Assembly: GCA_031180825.1 (NCBI GenBank)
Contig: JAPSLM010000010.1
Coordinates: forward strand, 1 to 64,000
Length of the DNA: 64,000 bases
Direction of reading: 5' to 3'
From: Paenibacillus sp.
Lineage (GTDB): Bacteria; Bacillota; Bacilli; Paenibacillales; NBRC-103111
Shown here: positions 53,408 to 63,437 of the stretch, piece after piece
How the letters are laid out: every line of letters starts with the position of its first letter
How positions within the stretch are numbered: position 1 is the stretch's first letter
Made by a program: the position numbers and the translations under genes
Notes under the pieces: model-generated
The model's input: only the letters and a program-made list of their open reading frames with translations
Database searches by the model: none
Told to the model about the DNA's origin: nothing

Positions 53408-53614
53408 TTATTCATCTTCCATAACAATCAAATCATGGATGTGGATGTTTAATGCCGCGCAAATTTCTTCGAGGGTGCTAATGTAAATTCGGTCAGTTGT
53501 TCCCCTGCACAGGGCGTTAATCGTTCCCGGGCGCATGTTAGCTATTAACGCAAGCTGACGTTGGGAAATACCTCGTTCATCTAAAATTTCTTGCAATCTA
53601 ACTTTGATTCTCAT
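53408..53614 (-). CDS. Small Cro/CI-type HTH regulator
   Basis: This 68-residue protein is a single HTH_3/HTH_26 domain: ILDERGISQRQLALIANMRP, then GTINALCRGTTDRIYISTLE and an end ALNIHIHDLIVMEDE. It resembles YozG-type small regulators. ATG 53614 follows GGGGGAAG; longer upstream frame lacks a site. Confidence 0.85.
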   Translation of the reverse strand: MRIKVRLQEILDERGISQRQLALIANMRPGTINALCRGTTDRIYISTLEEICAALNIHIHDLIVMEDE

Positions 53615-53763
53615 TTTGTATCTTCCCCCAGTGGGTATATAGAACAAATATATCATGATTTGCAAAAAAACACATTGCATGATACGCTGTAACGTCATAT
53701 AATATGAGTGTGACGGTGTAGCGTAACGGTGGTTTTAAAAATTCTGTGGCGGAGGTCATTTTA

Positions 53764-53862
53764 ATGAATGTAATAAACGATATTAAAGTATTAAGACGAG
53801 TAAAGGTGGAAACTTGGCAAGCATCCAGCCGCCCTATGAGGAGGTACCCAACATGGAAATGA
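53764..53862 (+). CDS. Possible 32-residue upstream peptide
   Basis: ATG 53764 follows GGAGGTCATTTTA. The peptide starts MNVINDIKVLRRVKVETWQA and is basic. It overlaps the start of the next gene by ten bases and contains its ribosome binding site (GAGGAGG), a layout typical of translational coupling. It begins like the first helix of an HTH protein and may be a truncated regulator. Confidence 0.45.
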   Translation: MNVINDIKVLRRVKVETWQASSRPMRRYPTWK

Positions 53863-54116
53863 CAGAAACTACCCTTAAGGATCGATTGGATGCCGAAGAA
53901 CGAGACCTGGTGCAGCAAATTCAAACCTATGAAGCTTGCACTATGGCTGTATTGAATATGACCAGTGGTCAATTAACGCCATTACATAAATTAGCGGTTG
54001 AAGACATTGTTTCGACCCTTCATCGCGCGGCCCTTGATCTGCAAACCGAATTGCTGTATGTCAGGTTAGAAAAAGCACTGTCCCTATCGTCAAAACATGA
54101 GATCGGGTTGGCCTGA
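53853..54116 (+). CDS. Small helical protein, unknown
   Basis: This 87-residue protein is rich in helix formers (MEMTETTLKDRLDAEERDLV; LTPLHKLAVEDIVSTLHRAA), with no signal peptide. GAGGAGGTACCCAAC lies before ATG 53853. It diverges from the HTH gene at 53408-53614. Family not recognised. Confidence 0.6.
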   Translation: MEMTETTLKDRLDAEERDLVQQIQTYEACTMAVLNMTSGQLTPLHKLAVEDIVSTLHRAALDLQTELLYVRLEKALSLSSKHEIGLA

Positions 54117-54322
54117 GATCCGGAGATACGCAACTTTACCGAGAGGCTAAATAAAATAATGATCACGTTAACTTCAAAAATTTGTGACTTTTGGATAAAA
54201 AGATTGTGTAATTTTATTGAAAAATATTTCAATTTAAGGATTAATATAGTATTAATTGCTTGAGGGCACTGCCCAGACCTCAAGAATTATTTTGCACGGT
54301 ATTATTCGGAGGAGGAGTAAAA

Positions 54323-54727
54323 ATGAAAAAAATGACAACTGCTTTAACGATTGCCGTGATTGGAGCAAGTCTTGTATCAAGCCCCGGCTTTGCGGCGGAA
54401 GGAACCGCGGTTCAACAAGCGCCTCAACAACAGATTATTGTCGCGCCGCCGGAGGGCGAGGTTACGTATCATTTGGAGCCGGGGGCCGTCGCGGTTGCGG
54501 GTCCTTATGTACTCCAGCCAAACGAGGGGATTCGCCTAACCTCGATTATTGCCGACGAGTACGATTGGTGGCTTGTTGATCTTAGGAACAACAATCAGAC
54601 GATCCGGAAAGAGCAGCCGGAAAACAATACGATTTATGTTAAGCAGAGCAGCCAGTATATGCTGTTCATCCAAAATAAAAAGCAATGCACCAACTTTATG
54701 AAAGTGAATATTCGGGTGGTTCGCTAA
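54323..54727 (+). CDS. Small secreted protein
   Basis: The 134-residue protein has a signal peptide (MKKMTTALTIAVIGASLVSS, cleavage near GFAAEG) and a mature beta-rich domain (VTYHLEPGAVAVAGPYVLQP). GGAGGAGGAG precedes ATG 54323, a very strong site. Function unknown. Confidence 0.7.
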   Translation: MKKMTTALTIAVIGASLVSSPGFAAEGTAVQQAPQQQIIVAPPEGEVTYHLEPGAVAVAGPYVLQPNEGIRLTSIIADEYDWWLVDLRNNNQTIRKEQPENNTIYVKQSSQYMLFIQNKKQCTNFMKVNIRVVR

Positions 54728-54800
54728 CGGCATCCCGACATAGAACAGCTCCTTTGCGCCACGGTTCTGAGAAAACCCTATATAAGCAGCAAACCTCGTA

Positions 54801-54829
54801 AGGACTCCCGGCCGGGAGTCTTTTTTTAA
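54801..54829 (+). terminator. Rho-independent terminator
   Basis: GACTCCC-GGCC-GGGAGTC (54803-54820) followed by seven Ts. It ends the secreted-protein transcript. Confidence 0.9.
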
Positions 54830-54921
54830 TGTACCGGAATACTTCAAATGTACGAAACGTTCAGGGAAATAAGTTTGAACTTTCGGTAACGTTAAATGTT
54901 AATGATTTTAAAAGTAAGCGT

Positions 54922-54960
54922 AAAAAAAGTCCCCGCCATGCGAAAGGCAAGGAACTTTTT
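54922..54960 (-). terminator. Terminator of the sigma/anti-sigma operon
   Basis: On the minus strand AAAAAGTTCC..GCC pairs with GGC..GGACTTTTT, with a T-run at the end. It lies about 30 bases past the anti-sigma stop. Confidence 0.65.
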
Positions 54961-54988
54961 ACGCTATTGATCATTCGGCATGTTAATT

Positions 54989-55942
54989 TTAGTTCAAGAA
55001 CGCTTCGGCGATTTTAACCAGGTCCTCTTTGCTCATGTTAGCGGACCCGTCGATTTGATACGTATATGCGTCGCCGGAAATGCCCTTGTTCCATGTGATA
55101 TTTTTACTTCCGCCATTTCCGTCATTGTCCATATATTCCGTATAAAGCATTTCGACTCCCTTAACCGTGATCTTTTCCTGCTCGAAGTCAATTTTTTCAT
55201 CGATATAAGCGGTAAATGGGCCATTATCGGATTTGACGATAGTAACGTCTACTTCATTGTCCCCTTGTTTATAAACGGTTCTCAAATGAAAAAAATCATC
55301 AGACAGCTCAATCGGCATCATCGCATAATCCTTGCCTGATTCCTCCGCCTGTTTCCGCAGCTTTTCCGCCGTTGCAGCTTTTTCTTCCGGGGTGGGACGA
55401 TTCACCTCGTTGACCGGTGCAAAGAAGACCTTGGCGCTCTCGAACTTGAAGTTTGCTCCCAAACGATCAAAAACTTTAACTTGCTTGCTTGCCAATTTGG
55501 CGCGGAGCGCCGCAGCATCGTTAAAAATGACCGGCTTGTAACTGGTGTCCGTTTGCATGTCCGGATTGTGGGGAACGACATAAAAGAGACCCGCCGAACC
55601 ATCCGGCAGCATTTGTTCCGCCAAATCCCGGACCTTTATCAAGCGTTGGCGTTCTTCTTCCGAAGAAGTGTGAGGAGGAGCCTGCTTCAATGGTTTGACC
55701 TCATAAACCACTTGGCCTTGTTCGTTCTTTAACAAACCGTACTTCACCGCTGCAAACCCTGAAGATACCGTCAACAGCATTCCTGCTGCGACCAACATAC
55801 TGACTTTATATTTCACAAAAAATCGCTCCTTTTTGTTCCGCTCGGCTTGCAGCTTCCTCATCACTTGTCCGGTCAAGTCAACATCGGGAATTTGCGGGCC
55901 ATGCAAAAGTGCTTTCAAATCCTGATCCTTGTCCAATGTCAT
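54989..55942 (-). CDS. Probable anti-sigma factor, membrane-anchored
   Basis: The 317-residue protein has a short cytoplasmic start (about residues 1-45), one membrane helix near 46-65 (VSMLVAAGMLLTVSSGFAAV) and an outside domain with DUF4367-like strands (ITWNKGISGDAYTYQIDGSA near the end). Its ATG overlaps the sigma stop as ATGA (55939-55942), as in the first sigma pair at 3627. Confidence 0.75.
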   Translation of the reverse strand: MTLDKDQDLKALLHGPQIPDVDLTGQVMRKLQAERNKKERFFVKYKVSMLVAAGMLLTVSSGFAAVKYGLLKNEQGQVVYEVKPLKQAPPHTSSEEERQRLIKVRDLAEQMLPDGSAGLFYVVPHNPDMQTDTSYKPVIFNDAAALRAKLASKQVKVFDRLGANFKFESAKVFFAPVNEVNRPTPEEKAATAEKLRKQAEESGKDYAMMPIELSDDFFHLRTVYKQGDNEVDVTIVKSDNGPFTAYIDEKIDFEQEKITVKGVEMLYTEYMDNDGNGGSKNITWNKGISGDAYTYQIDGSANMSKEDLVKIAEAFLN

Positions 55943-56502
55943 ACGAATCCCACTTCCTTTACTTGAGCATAGTACTTCCGGAATTTTGCAGCCGAACGTC
56001 CGTATTTTTTTCGCAGATTGGCGCTGCTTTGATTCAGAATCAAGCTGATTTCCTCGTAGCTCTTATCCTCTACACAGCGCAAAATTAATAAGTTCCGTTC
56101 TTCCGTCGATAATCTCGATAGGGCCTGATGCACAAATTCGTTAAAATAGTTGGCTTCGATCTGCAGATCTATAGGTTTATTTTCCTTCTCATCCCGGTAA
56201 AAGAAGGGCAGATATCTGGCCAGCTTGCGCTTGCGAATCACATCGATGCATTGGTTGTAGGCAATCTTGTACAACCAGGCCCCGAACGGCACATCGTGAC
56301 TGTACTTCGTCAAATTGCGAAATACCTTCAAAAATACTTCTTGTCCGCTATCCTCCGCTTCCGTATCGCTGCCCAGCATGTGGTAGCAGTAGCGGAAAAT
56401 CGGTTTTTGGTAATGCTGAACGATGTTCTCGAACTTGTCGATATCACCCTCCAGGACGTCAGCAATCATCTGACGCAGTTCTGAATCGTCCACCTCGTTC
56501 AC
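55939..56502 (-). CDS. ECF-type RNA polymerase sigma factor
   Basis: The 187-residue protein has region 2 (YCYHMLGSDTEAEDSGQEVF, then GAWLYKIAYNQCIDVIRKRK) and region 4 (LSRLSTEERNLLILRCVEDK, then SYEEISLILNQSSANLRKKY). The usual 'AEDL.QEVF' reads AEDSGQEVF. The start is GTG 56502 or GTG 56493; the AAAGGGT site fits the second better by spacing, the first is the longer form. It is coupled to the downstream anti-sigma gene. Confidence 0.9.
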   Translation of the reverse strand: MNEVDDSELRQMIADVLEGDIDKFENIVQHYQKPIFRYCYHMLGSDTEAEDSGQEVFLKVFRNLTKYSHDVPFGAWLYKIAYNQCIDVIRKRKLARYLPFFYRDEKENKPIDLQIEANYFNEFVHQALSRLSTEERNLLILRCVEDKSYEEISLILNQSSANLRKKYGRSAAKFRKYYAQVKEVGFV

Positions 56503-56614
56503 ACCCTTTCACCCTGTACAACGAACCACCCGTGCAACAATGTGACAGTACCAACAGAATAATTTAAGCGTGTCAGCCGGGCAAGCAAGAAGTTGACAAT
56601 GATACCCTTTGATC

Positions 56615-56663
56615 AAAAAAACAAGGCTTACTCCAACTCGCTATTCGAAGCGGAATAAGCCTT
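56615..56663 (-). terminator. Terminator of the PBP gene
   Basis: AAGGCTTATTCC and GGAGTAAGCCTT arms on the minus strand enclose about 18 bases and are followed by GTTTTTTT. Confidence 0.75.
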
Positions 56664-56675
56664 TCTTGCGCGCGG

Positions 56676-58703
56676 TTACTTATCGGCCGCCGTTTTGTTT
56701 CCCTTGGGCACGCCGTCCAGGCCGTAATATTGGTCATACGCGTCGAATATTTTGCGGGCGATCGGCGCAGCGCCCCAGGCCCCGAATCCGCCCTCCGGGA
56801 CGACGACGGCTACGGCCAGCGTCGGATTTTCCAGAGGCGCGAAAGCGATGAATACGGCGTTATCGACCAGTTTTTTGCCGATGGCCTGCGTGGAGGTGCC
56901 GGTTTTTCTGGCAAAAGGATACGGGAAACCGTCGAAGCCCTGTACCTTGACATTGGCCATGCCTTGCAGCACCGCGTTCCACTCGGCCGCGGCAAACTCC
57001 GTTTCGTCCAGTACGACCGGTTCGTCGAACTTCTGGATCAGCTGGCCTCTGTCGTAGCGCTCGATCTTGTCCACCAGCAAAGGCTTGAGCCTTTTTCCCC
57101 GTGTGGCGAGGGTTGCGGCGAATTGGGCCAATTGCAGCGTCGTGTAACGTTCATTCTGGCCCCAGGAGGCAAATACCATCCGGGATTGAAACGATTCGTT
57201 CTTGTTCGTTTTAAACTCGTTGACGCCTTTATACTCTCGCGGCAGGCCGCTTTGCGTCGAAACTCCAAGCCCGAACTTGGCCAAATAGTCCTCCCACACG
57301 TCTACGGCTTTTTCGCCGTACTTCGAGTGCAGCTCATTGCCGATTTTGGCCGACATAAACGTGTTGGACGAGTGCGCGATGGCCGTGGCCGGCGTCAGCC
57401 ACCCGTAAGCAGCCCGGTCGGAGTTGGTTAAACGCGAGTTGTCTTTGCCGTAGGTAAAGACGCCGGTATCGTAATATTGGGTTCCGGGATGGATGAGTCC
57501 TTCCTTGAAGCCGATCAATACGGACAACGGCTTAATCGTCGAGCCCATATAAACGATCGAAGTGGGATGCTTGCTCCATTCTTCCTTCGGAAAATTGCCG
57601 TAGGCGGTCGTAATGGTGCCATTGTTGACAAAAGGCTGGATACTTTCGTAATCGCTTTTTGTCGAGAACCCGCTGATCCATAAGTTCGGATCGTAATCCG
57701 GCATGCTGGCCATGGCGACCACTTTGCCTGTCTTCACCTCCATGGCGACGGCATACCCTGCCCGGGCGTTCGGGGCGTAAGCGAACCGGTTGCCGGAGGA
57801 TTGCAGCGTCGCCAGATGGTCCACGATCGCTTTTTCCGTAGTCAGCTGGACATCCTTATCGATTGTCAAATACAGATGGTTGCCTTTCTTCGGAGCTTGC
57901 AGCGTCACCTCGGGGCCGGCAATTTTATTGGCCGCATTGACCGGGAATGCTTTGTATCCGCTTTCGCCCCGCAGCTCCTTCTGGTACATCAGCTCGATGC
58001 CATCGAATCCGACATCCTCCGTATCGACGTATCCCTGTGTATTTTCTTTATTTCGATAAAAGGGAAGTCCGTTATTCGGTTCCCGGGCGGCGGAGAACGG
58101 CTTCATATAGCCGACTAATTGAACGGCAATCGTATTTTCCCGGTCGTAGGTCCGCGTGCTTTCCTCTACGACTTGAATCCACTTCAGTTCGTCGCGCCAT
58201 TCCCCGATATATGCGATTTCGTCGCGGGTGAGATCCGTTTTGATTCGTCGCGGGACGTAATAGAAGGAAGGCTCCTTCGTTTTTGTTTTGGTTAGATCGT
58301 AGCCGACATCCATCAGCCTGATGATGTCTTCGGCGGTCAGCTTTTTTTGGGACGGGGCTCCGTGCGCCGAGAAAATTCGTTCCAGCTCGCGCGCGAGAGC
58401 AATGACCTGATCCTGCGTTTGCCCTTGTTCGATACGAAAATAAAGGGATTGGGTGGGCGTGGTATACGCAATCGGGGCGCCTTTGCGATCGAAAATATTG
58501 CCCCGGGTGGGCGGTATGGGCCTGTTTTTATTGTTGGCTTCCTCTTCCTTCAAATTCTTGCTTTCCACAAACTGAAGCATGGCAAGACGGAGAATCAAGA
58601 TCGAGAATAAACAAAACGTAACAAAGAAAAAGACATTAACTCGGGATGCGAGCGTAAGTCCGCTGCTTGGCGGACGCATCCGTTCGGCCAACTTTTTCAA
58701 CAT
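56676..58703 (-). CDS. Class B penicillin-binding protein (PBP2-like transpeptidase)
   Basis: The 675-residue protein has one N-terminal membrane helix (about 20-42), a dimerisation domain starting RPIPPTRGNIFDRKGAPIAY and a transpeptidase domain. The active site reads GSTIKPLSV (SxxK, near residue 420), AHSSNTF (SxN, near 475) and FARKTGTST (KTG, near 610). It crosslinks peptidoglycan. No GTPase or rod-shape partner genes are beside it. ATG 58703 follows AGGAGGCACG; a longer frame upstream has no site. Confidence 0.93.
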   Translation of the reverse strand: MLKKLAERMRPPSSGLTLASRVNVFFFVTFCLFSILILRLAMLQFVESKNLKEEEANNKNRPIPPTRGNIFDRKGAPIAYTTPTQSLYFRIEQGQTQDQVIALARELERIFSAHGAPSQKKLTAEDIIRLMDVGYDLTKTKTKEPSFYYVPRRIKTDLTRDEIAYIGEWRDELKWIQVVEESTRTYDRENTIAVQLVGYMKPFSAAREPNNGLPFYRNKENTQGYVDTEDVGFDGIELMYQKELRGESGYKAFPVNAANKIAGPEVTLQAPKKGNHLYLTIDKDVQLTTEKAIVDHLATLQSSGNRFAYAPNARAGYAVAMEVKTGKVVAMASMPDYDPNLWISGFSTKSDYESIQPFVNNGTITTAYGNFPKEEWSKHPTSIVYMGSTIKPLSVLIGFKEGLIHPGTQYYDTGVFTYGKDNSRLTNSDRAAYGWLTPATAIAHSSNTFMSAKIGNELHSKYGEKAVDVWEDYLAKFGLGVSTQSGLPREYKGVNEFKTNKNESFQSRMVFASWGQNERYTTLQLAQFAATLATRGKRLKPLLVDKIERYDRGQLIQKFDEPVVLDETEFAAAEWNAVLQGMANVKVQGFDGFPYPFARKTGTSTQAIGKKLVDNAVFIAFAPLENPTLAVAVVVPEGGFGAWGAAPIARKIFDAYDQYYGLDGVPKGNKTAADK

Positions 58704-58941
58704 CGTGCCTCCTGAGCGTTCGAAGGAAATATTTTCTGATATTGTAGAGACGATCCAAGATGAGAAAAAGGTGCATAAGTTGATAAAAAGGGGAATTTCC
58801 TTTTCGTTGCCGCTCAAATCGTGAAAATTACCACTTTACTGGGATAACCCCTAATGCTTTTAAGCCAATCGGCCGATAAAATAAGCTGTTATCGATGTCA
58901 TGGGTCTTGACCTAAAATTCAACAGCTTGGAGGCTTATATT

Positions 58942-60015
58942 TTGAAAAAGTTAAGTTCGTTTATTGCGCTCGCGCTGCTATGTACCATGTTTACAGCTTG
59001 CTCTAATCTCAAAGTGAACCGGCCGGCTGCGGAGCCAAGCGGTACGAATGCCGGGAATCCGTCCGGAGGGGAAGCCTCGGGGGAGTCGGGTCCGAAAAGT
59101 GACGACAAGCAAAAAAACAAGGCTATGGAAGAGGCCAAGGAAGTTGAGAAATATAACGCGTATGTGCAGCTCAATAATTTCATGACCGGCCGCTTGGATC
59201 AGGTGTTAAACCGGTATTTTGAAAAGCTTGGGGACGGCGAACAGCCTATCATCGAGAAGCATTTCGGCTTCACTATGCTGTCGATTTCGGCCAGCGACAA
59301 GACCGCCTTGAACAAGCAATTCGGCTACGCCGAGAAAACGCCTGCCTTTCCGGCCGTAGATCCCGTGGTTATGAAGCTGAAGCCGGTGATGAACGACTTG
59401 ATCGCCATCCTGTCCGAGGCTGACGATTACTACGAGACCAAAGGGTACGTCGATGATAATTTTGCCAAGAGTAAAGAGCTGCATACGAAAATCGTTAAGG
59501 CGACCGATGCTTACTATGCCGTCGGAGACGAGTTTTTGACGGCAATGGCCGAGATGGGGACCGAACGCAGGAAGGAAGACCTGAAAAAATATCAGGATAA
59601 TGACGAACAGATCCGGTACAGCGCCTTGAAATTTTTAATCGATGCCGAGGCGTTGTCCGCCGAGACGGATGAGCAGGGGATAACGGCAAGAAATATCCTG
59701 GATCTGGACATGGGTAAGTTTAAGGCGAAATACGACGTGCTGGTCGAGGATCTTAATCTTTTGACACAACACTCGCAAGACGAGTCGCGGCTCAAGAAAG
59801 AGGGCTTCGACAGCCATTACCTGAAGAGGTATGTAGATGAGGCGAAGAAGGTTAAGGTTGCCGCTTCCGAAATCATTGAGCGTGTGAACAGGAAAAGCAA
59901 AGTAGACGATTTTCACTTGAAAAATCGTTTCTTTACTGAAAATCAGGACGGTACGCCGGAAAAGTTCAGCAAGACGCTTCGCGGCGCCATCGAAAATTAC
60001 AACCGCTTGAAGTAG
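58942..60015 (+). CDS. YiiG-like (DUF3829) lipoprotein
   Basis: The 357-residue protein begins with a lipoprotein signal (FIALALLCTMFTACSNLKVN, lipobox FTAC) and a Gly/Ser-rich linker. The rest is helical and matches DUF3829 by layout (KYNAYVQLNNFMTGRLDQVL; RLKKEGFDSHYLKRYVDEAK). The start is TTG with TTGGAGG eight bases upstream. Function unknown. Confidence 0.75.
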   Translation: MKKLSSFIALALLCTMFTACSNLKVNRPAAEPSGTNAGNPSGGEASGESGPKSDDKQKNKAMEEAKEVEKYNAYVQLNNFMTGRLDQVLNRYFEKLGDGEQPIIEKHFGFTMLSISASDKTALNKQFGYAEKTPAFPAVDPVVMKLKPVMNDLIAILSEADDYYETKGYVDDNFAKSKELHTKIVKATDAYYAVGDEFLTAMAEMGTERRKEDLKKYQDNDEQIRYSALKFLIDAEALSAETDEQGITARNILDLDMGKFKAKYDVLVEDLNLLTQHSQDESRLKKEGFDSHYLKRYVDEAKKVKVAASEIIERVNRKSKVDDFHLKNRFFTENQDGTPEKFSKTLRGAIENYNRLK

Positions 60016-60082
60016 GGATCTATTCCTGACCCGGAGGCGGCAATAATGCCGCCTGCTAAGCGTCAGGAGCCCGCCCCTGCCT

Positions 60083-60361
60083 TCAGTCGACCATATTCAT
60101 GTTCACATAGACGAGAAGGATGAAATATCCAAGAACAACAAGAGGAACGAGAGCGTTGCCGTAAGGAAGGTTGAGCGCGCCGGCCAGGAGGAAGAGCGCG
60201 CTGACGATCAGATTGTAGGTCCCGACGATTTTCGCCAGCTTCTCTTTATCGCGGACCCGGCTTTCGTTGAAACCGGATAAAAAACGGGTATATTTTTTGG
60301 CGCCGATCAGATAAGCTAAGAGATAGGTGATGAATCCCAGCAGAATGAGATGATAGTTCAT
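60083..60361 (-). CDS. DUF3784-like small membrane protein
   Basis: This 92-residue protein has three hydrophobic helices and the motif LSGFNESRVRDKEKLAKIVG between the first two, as in DUF3784. GAGGAGG lies nine bases before ATG 60361. Confidence 0.7.
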   Translation of the reverse strand: MNYHLILLGFITYLLAYLIGAKKYTRFLSGFNESRVRDKEKLAKIVGTYNLIVSALFLLAGALNLPYGNALVPLVVLGYFILLVYVNMNMVD

Positions 60362-60465
60362 AGGCAAGAACCTCCTCGTATCATCGTATATTCATAGCCT
60401 TTGATTTCATTATACCAAGGATTCGTCGCCCCGGCATGAAAACATGAAGGTCAGGGGAGATGAAT

Positions 60466-61557
60466 ATGAACGCCAGAATCGCGAAGCTGCAAGCTTACAT
60501 GGAGAGCCGCGAATTGGACGCGATGCTGATTACGCTGCCGAAGCACGTCTTTTATTTGACAGGCTATGCCTCGGATCCGCACGAACGCTTCCTCGGGCTG
60601 CTGCTTGCCCGGGGAGCGGAGCCGACGCTGGTCGTCCCTGCGCTGGACGAAGAAGCTGCACGGGGCGCGGCCAAGGGTGTCGGCGCGTTCGCCACCCATA
60701 CGGATACGGATGATCCGTACGTCGTGCTTAAGGGGCTGCTGCCGGGAGGAATCCGGCGGTTCGGCCTGGAGAAGACGCATCTGACCGTCAGCCGGTTCGA
60801 GCGGCTGGCCGAGGCGGTCGGCGCTTCGGAATACGTCGATGTGGACGAACCGCTCCGCGAGATGCGGGTCGTGAAGTCGGAGGATGAAATCGTACGGTTG
60901 AAGCGGGCCGTGTCGTTGGTGGAAGAGGTGCTCCGGCGCGGGCTGGAGAAGGTCGCACCGGGAGTAACGGAAATCGAGATCGTTGCCGAGCTGGAATACC
61001 AGATGAAGAAGCTCGGCTCGGAAGGCCCGTCGTTCTCCACGTCGGTGCTGGCCGGCGAAAAGTCCGCGATGCCGCACGGCACGCCGGGAATGCGGAAGAT
61101 CCAAACCGGCGAGCTGCTGCTGATCGACTTGGGCGTGTTCGCGGACGGGTACGCCTCCGACATTACGCGGACATTCGCCGTCGGGGATATCGACGACAAG
61201 CTGAAGCGCATCTACGATACGGTGCTGCAGGCGAATTTGCGGGCGATTGAGGCGGTGAAGCCCGGAGTCACGTATGCCAGCATCGACAAAGCGGCCAGAG
61301 ATGTGATCGAGGCGGCCGGGTACGGCCCGCAGTTCGTGCACCGGCTCGGCCACGGGCTCGGCATCGATATCCACGAGTTCCCGTCGATTCATGCCGGAAC
61401 CGCCGATCTTATCGTCGAGGGCGCGGTCTTCACGGTCGAACCGGGCATATATGTCCCGGGGCTTGGCGGCGTTCGCATCGAAGACGATGTCCGGGTGACC
61501 GGCAGCGGTGTCGAGGTACTGACGTCGTTCCCGAAGGAATTGACGGTAATCGGGTAA
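60466..61557 (+). CDS. M24 family metallopeptidase (Xaa-Pro peptidase type)
   Basis: The 363-residue protein has a creatinase-like N-terminal domain and a pita-bread catalytic domain. Metal ligands are seen in [20 protein letters not shown] (two Asp), [15 protein letters not shown] (His), [11 protein letters not shown] (Glu) and [12 protein letters not shown] (Glu). These make it a proline dipeptidase/aminopeptidase P relative such as YqhT or PepQ. ATG 60466 follows AGGGGAG; ATG 60460 is too close to that site. Confidence 0.9.
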   Translation: MNARIAKLQAYMESRELDAMLITLPKHVFYLTGYASDPHERFLGLLLARGAEPTLVVPALDEEAARGAAKGVGAFATHTDTDDPYVVLKGLLPGGIRRFGLEKTHLTVSRFERLAEAVGASEYVDVDEPLREMRVVKSEDEIVRLKRAVSLVEEVLRRGLEKVAPGVTEIEIVAELEYQMKKLGSEGPSFSTSVLAGEKSAMPHGTPGMRKIQTGELLLIDLGVFADGYASDITRTFAVGDIDDKLKRIYDTVLQANLRAIEAVKPGVTYASIDKAARDVIEAAGYGPQFVHRLGHGLGIDIHEFPSIHAGTADLIVEGAVFTVEPGIYVPGLGGVRIEDDVRVTGSGVEVLTSFPKELTVIG

Positions 61558-61567
61558 ATTTTGCATG

Positions 61568-61612
61568 GAAAAGGTCTGCTTGCCCGTCCTCCGGACGGCG
61601 GGCAGACCTTTT
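61568..61612 (+). terminator. Rho-independent terminator
   Basis: AAAAGGTCTGC..GCCCGTCC pairs with GGACG.GGGC..AGACCTTTT. It is a long GC-rich stem just after the peptidase stop; the A and T flanks allow function in both directions, so it may also serve the converging kinase gene. Confidence 0.8.
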
Positions 61613-61721
61613 GCGTAGACGGAAGGACAGGGCTTCCGCCCTCGGAATGGCTCGTAAGCGTATGCCGATGCCCAAGCCGCAGACCAGGTCCCTATTATCC
61701 TCTTATCCCCTGCGCCTTCCC

Positions 61722-63437
61722 TCAAGCTTCGCCAAAACGCAGCACGATCTCCGTCCCCTTGCCCGGCTCGCTGCGTACGGCAATGTCGCCGCCATGCGCC
61801 AGCGTCAACTGCTTGGCGATCGTCATGCCGAGGCCCGAGCCGCTCGTCGTTTCCTCCGTATTCGTGCCGCGGTAATAGCGATCGAACAGCCTGTCCAGCG
61901 TCTTCGGGTCCATTCCCGCGCCGTTGTCCCGGATCGTGACCGAGAAGCCTCGTCCGGCCTCTTCGTTTACCGCGATGTCGACGGCCGTCTGCGCCGGGTT
62001 ATGTTTGATCGCATTGGAGATCATGTTGTCGACAATGCGGGTGAACCACTTGCGGTCGATCGGATAGGTGACCGGGCCGCTCGAAGGGGTGAACGTGATG
62101 GCGTAGGAGGCCGCTTGCGGATCGTTCATGAAGGCGACGACCGCCCGGCGCACGACTTCATTCACGTCCGAAGGCTTTCGGTCGAGCGGCAGCGCGTCGT
62201 TTTTCAAGCGGTACGTCAAGCTCAGATCCTCGATCAGCTCCGACATGAAGTCGGACTTCTCGCGAAGGGTACGGCCGATCGTCCGCAGCTCCTCCTCGGA
62301 CCAAGAGTACGGGGCCGATTCAAGCACATGCGCATAGCCGCTGATTGAGGATAACGGCGTCTTCAGGTCATGGGATACGCCGGTAATCCATTCCTCGCGC
62401 GTCTGCTCCATCCGGCTGCGCAGCTGCTCGCTGCGGGCAAGCTCCAGCCTCAAGCCTTCGAGCGATTCATTGACCTCCCGGAACAACCGGAAGGACCCCT
62501 TCGGCTTCTTGAACCGCTTCCCCTTGCCTGTCCGAGGCGGTAGCGCGTAGTTTCCCGAAGCCAGCTGCTCGATGAAATCCAGCATCGCCCGGAACGGACG
62601 CCCGAAGCGGACGCCGTATACGTAGGAGAGAATCAGAATGAACGCGGCCAGACCGGCAAAATAGGCGAGAAACGCGTTGGAAATGATCCGTTCTATCCCT
62701 TCTCCGGTCTGGGCGGACAACCCGTCCGAGGTGCGGACGATCCATATGCGCCGGGTCGCCGGATCAACGTGCACCGCTTCCTCCGCCTCCAGCTTCGCTG
62801 CATCTGCAGCGCTCCCGATCAAGTCGCCGAGAGCGGCCCCCGGACGGCCCGCATATTCCTCCCCGAATGCGTGAAGCAGTCGGCCGTCGGCGTCGTAAAT
62901 ATGCAATGAAGCATGCAGCTGCCGCAGCGCCTGCTCGCCTGGCGGCGATAGCGTCCGCCCGTCGAAGGCGGGCAGCGCTTGCTGCAGCGCCTGTTCGGCC
63001 TTGCGCTTCTCGCCGTAAACGACGACATACGCGCTCCCGTCTTTCTCCACCCGATCTACGGTCAGCGCGTATGGAAAAGGAAGCTTTTTTTTCCAGTAGG
63101 CGAACAGTTCTCCCGGCTTATAGTTCCCGGGGACGTCGGCGGGAGCCGCGGCAGAAGCGAGCACACGTCCTTCCGGGCTCACAATCTGGAGCCAGCCGCC
63201 GCGCTCCGGCAAGGCGGACGCCCAGGCGGCATCGACGACGGCTTGACCGCCTTTCACGGTAAAGGAATAGCGGAACGCCCCTAACCCCCGGAGGCCTTCG
63301 GAATCCGGTTCGGCATGCTTTTCCGTCTGCAGGCCGATGTAGACGATTAATACCAGCGCCCCCAGCGCCATAACCAGAATGAACAAGAACAGCTGCGCAA
63401 CGAATTGAAAGGCAAGCCTGCGGCCGATCCGGTTCAT
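61722..63437 (-). CDS. Sensor histidine kinase
   Basis: The 571-residue protein has two membrane helices (about 12-33 and 240-262) around an outside sensor domain, and a HAMP-like linker. The H-box is WITGVSHDLKTPLSSISGYA near 358, with N-box NMISNAIKHNPAQT near 465, and GTP-like G boxes DNGAGMDPKTLDRLF and GSGLGMTIAKQL. Its ATG overlaps the response regulator stop (ATGA at 63434-63437). Such pairs next to nothing else suggest a target outside the window. Confidence 0.92.
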   Translation of the reverse strand: MNRIGRRLAFQFVAQLFLFILVMALGALVLIVYIGLQTEKHAEPDSEGLRGLGAFRYSFTVKGGQAVVDAAWASALPERGGWLQIVSPEGRVLASAAAPADVPGNYKPGELFAYWKKKLPFPYALTVDRVEKDGSAYVVVYGEKRKAEQALQQALPAFDGRTLSPPGEQALRQLHASLHIYDADGRLLHAFGEEYAGRPGAALGDLIGSAADAAKLEAEEAVHVDPATRRIWIVRTSDGLSAQTGEGIERIISNAFLAYFAGLAAFILILSYVYGVRFGRPFRAMLDFIEQLASGNYALPPRTGKGKRFKKPKGSFRLFREVNESLEGLRLELARSEQLRSRMEQTREEWITGVSHDLKTPLSSISGYAHVLESAPYSWSEEELRTIGRTLREKSDFMSELIEDLSLTYRLKNDALPLDRKPSDVNEVVRRAVVAFMNDPQAASYAITFTPSSGPVTYPIDRKWFTRIVDNMISNAIKHNPAQTAVDIAVNEEAGRGFSVTIRDNGAGMDPKTLDRLFDRYYRGTNTEETTSGSGLGMTIAKQLTLAHGGDIAVRSEPGKGTEIVLRFGEA

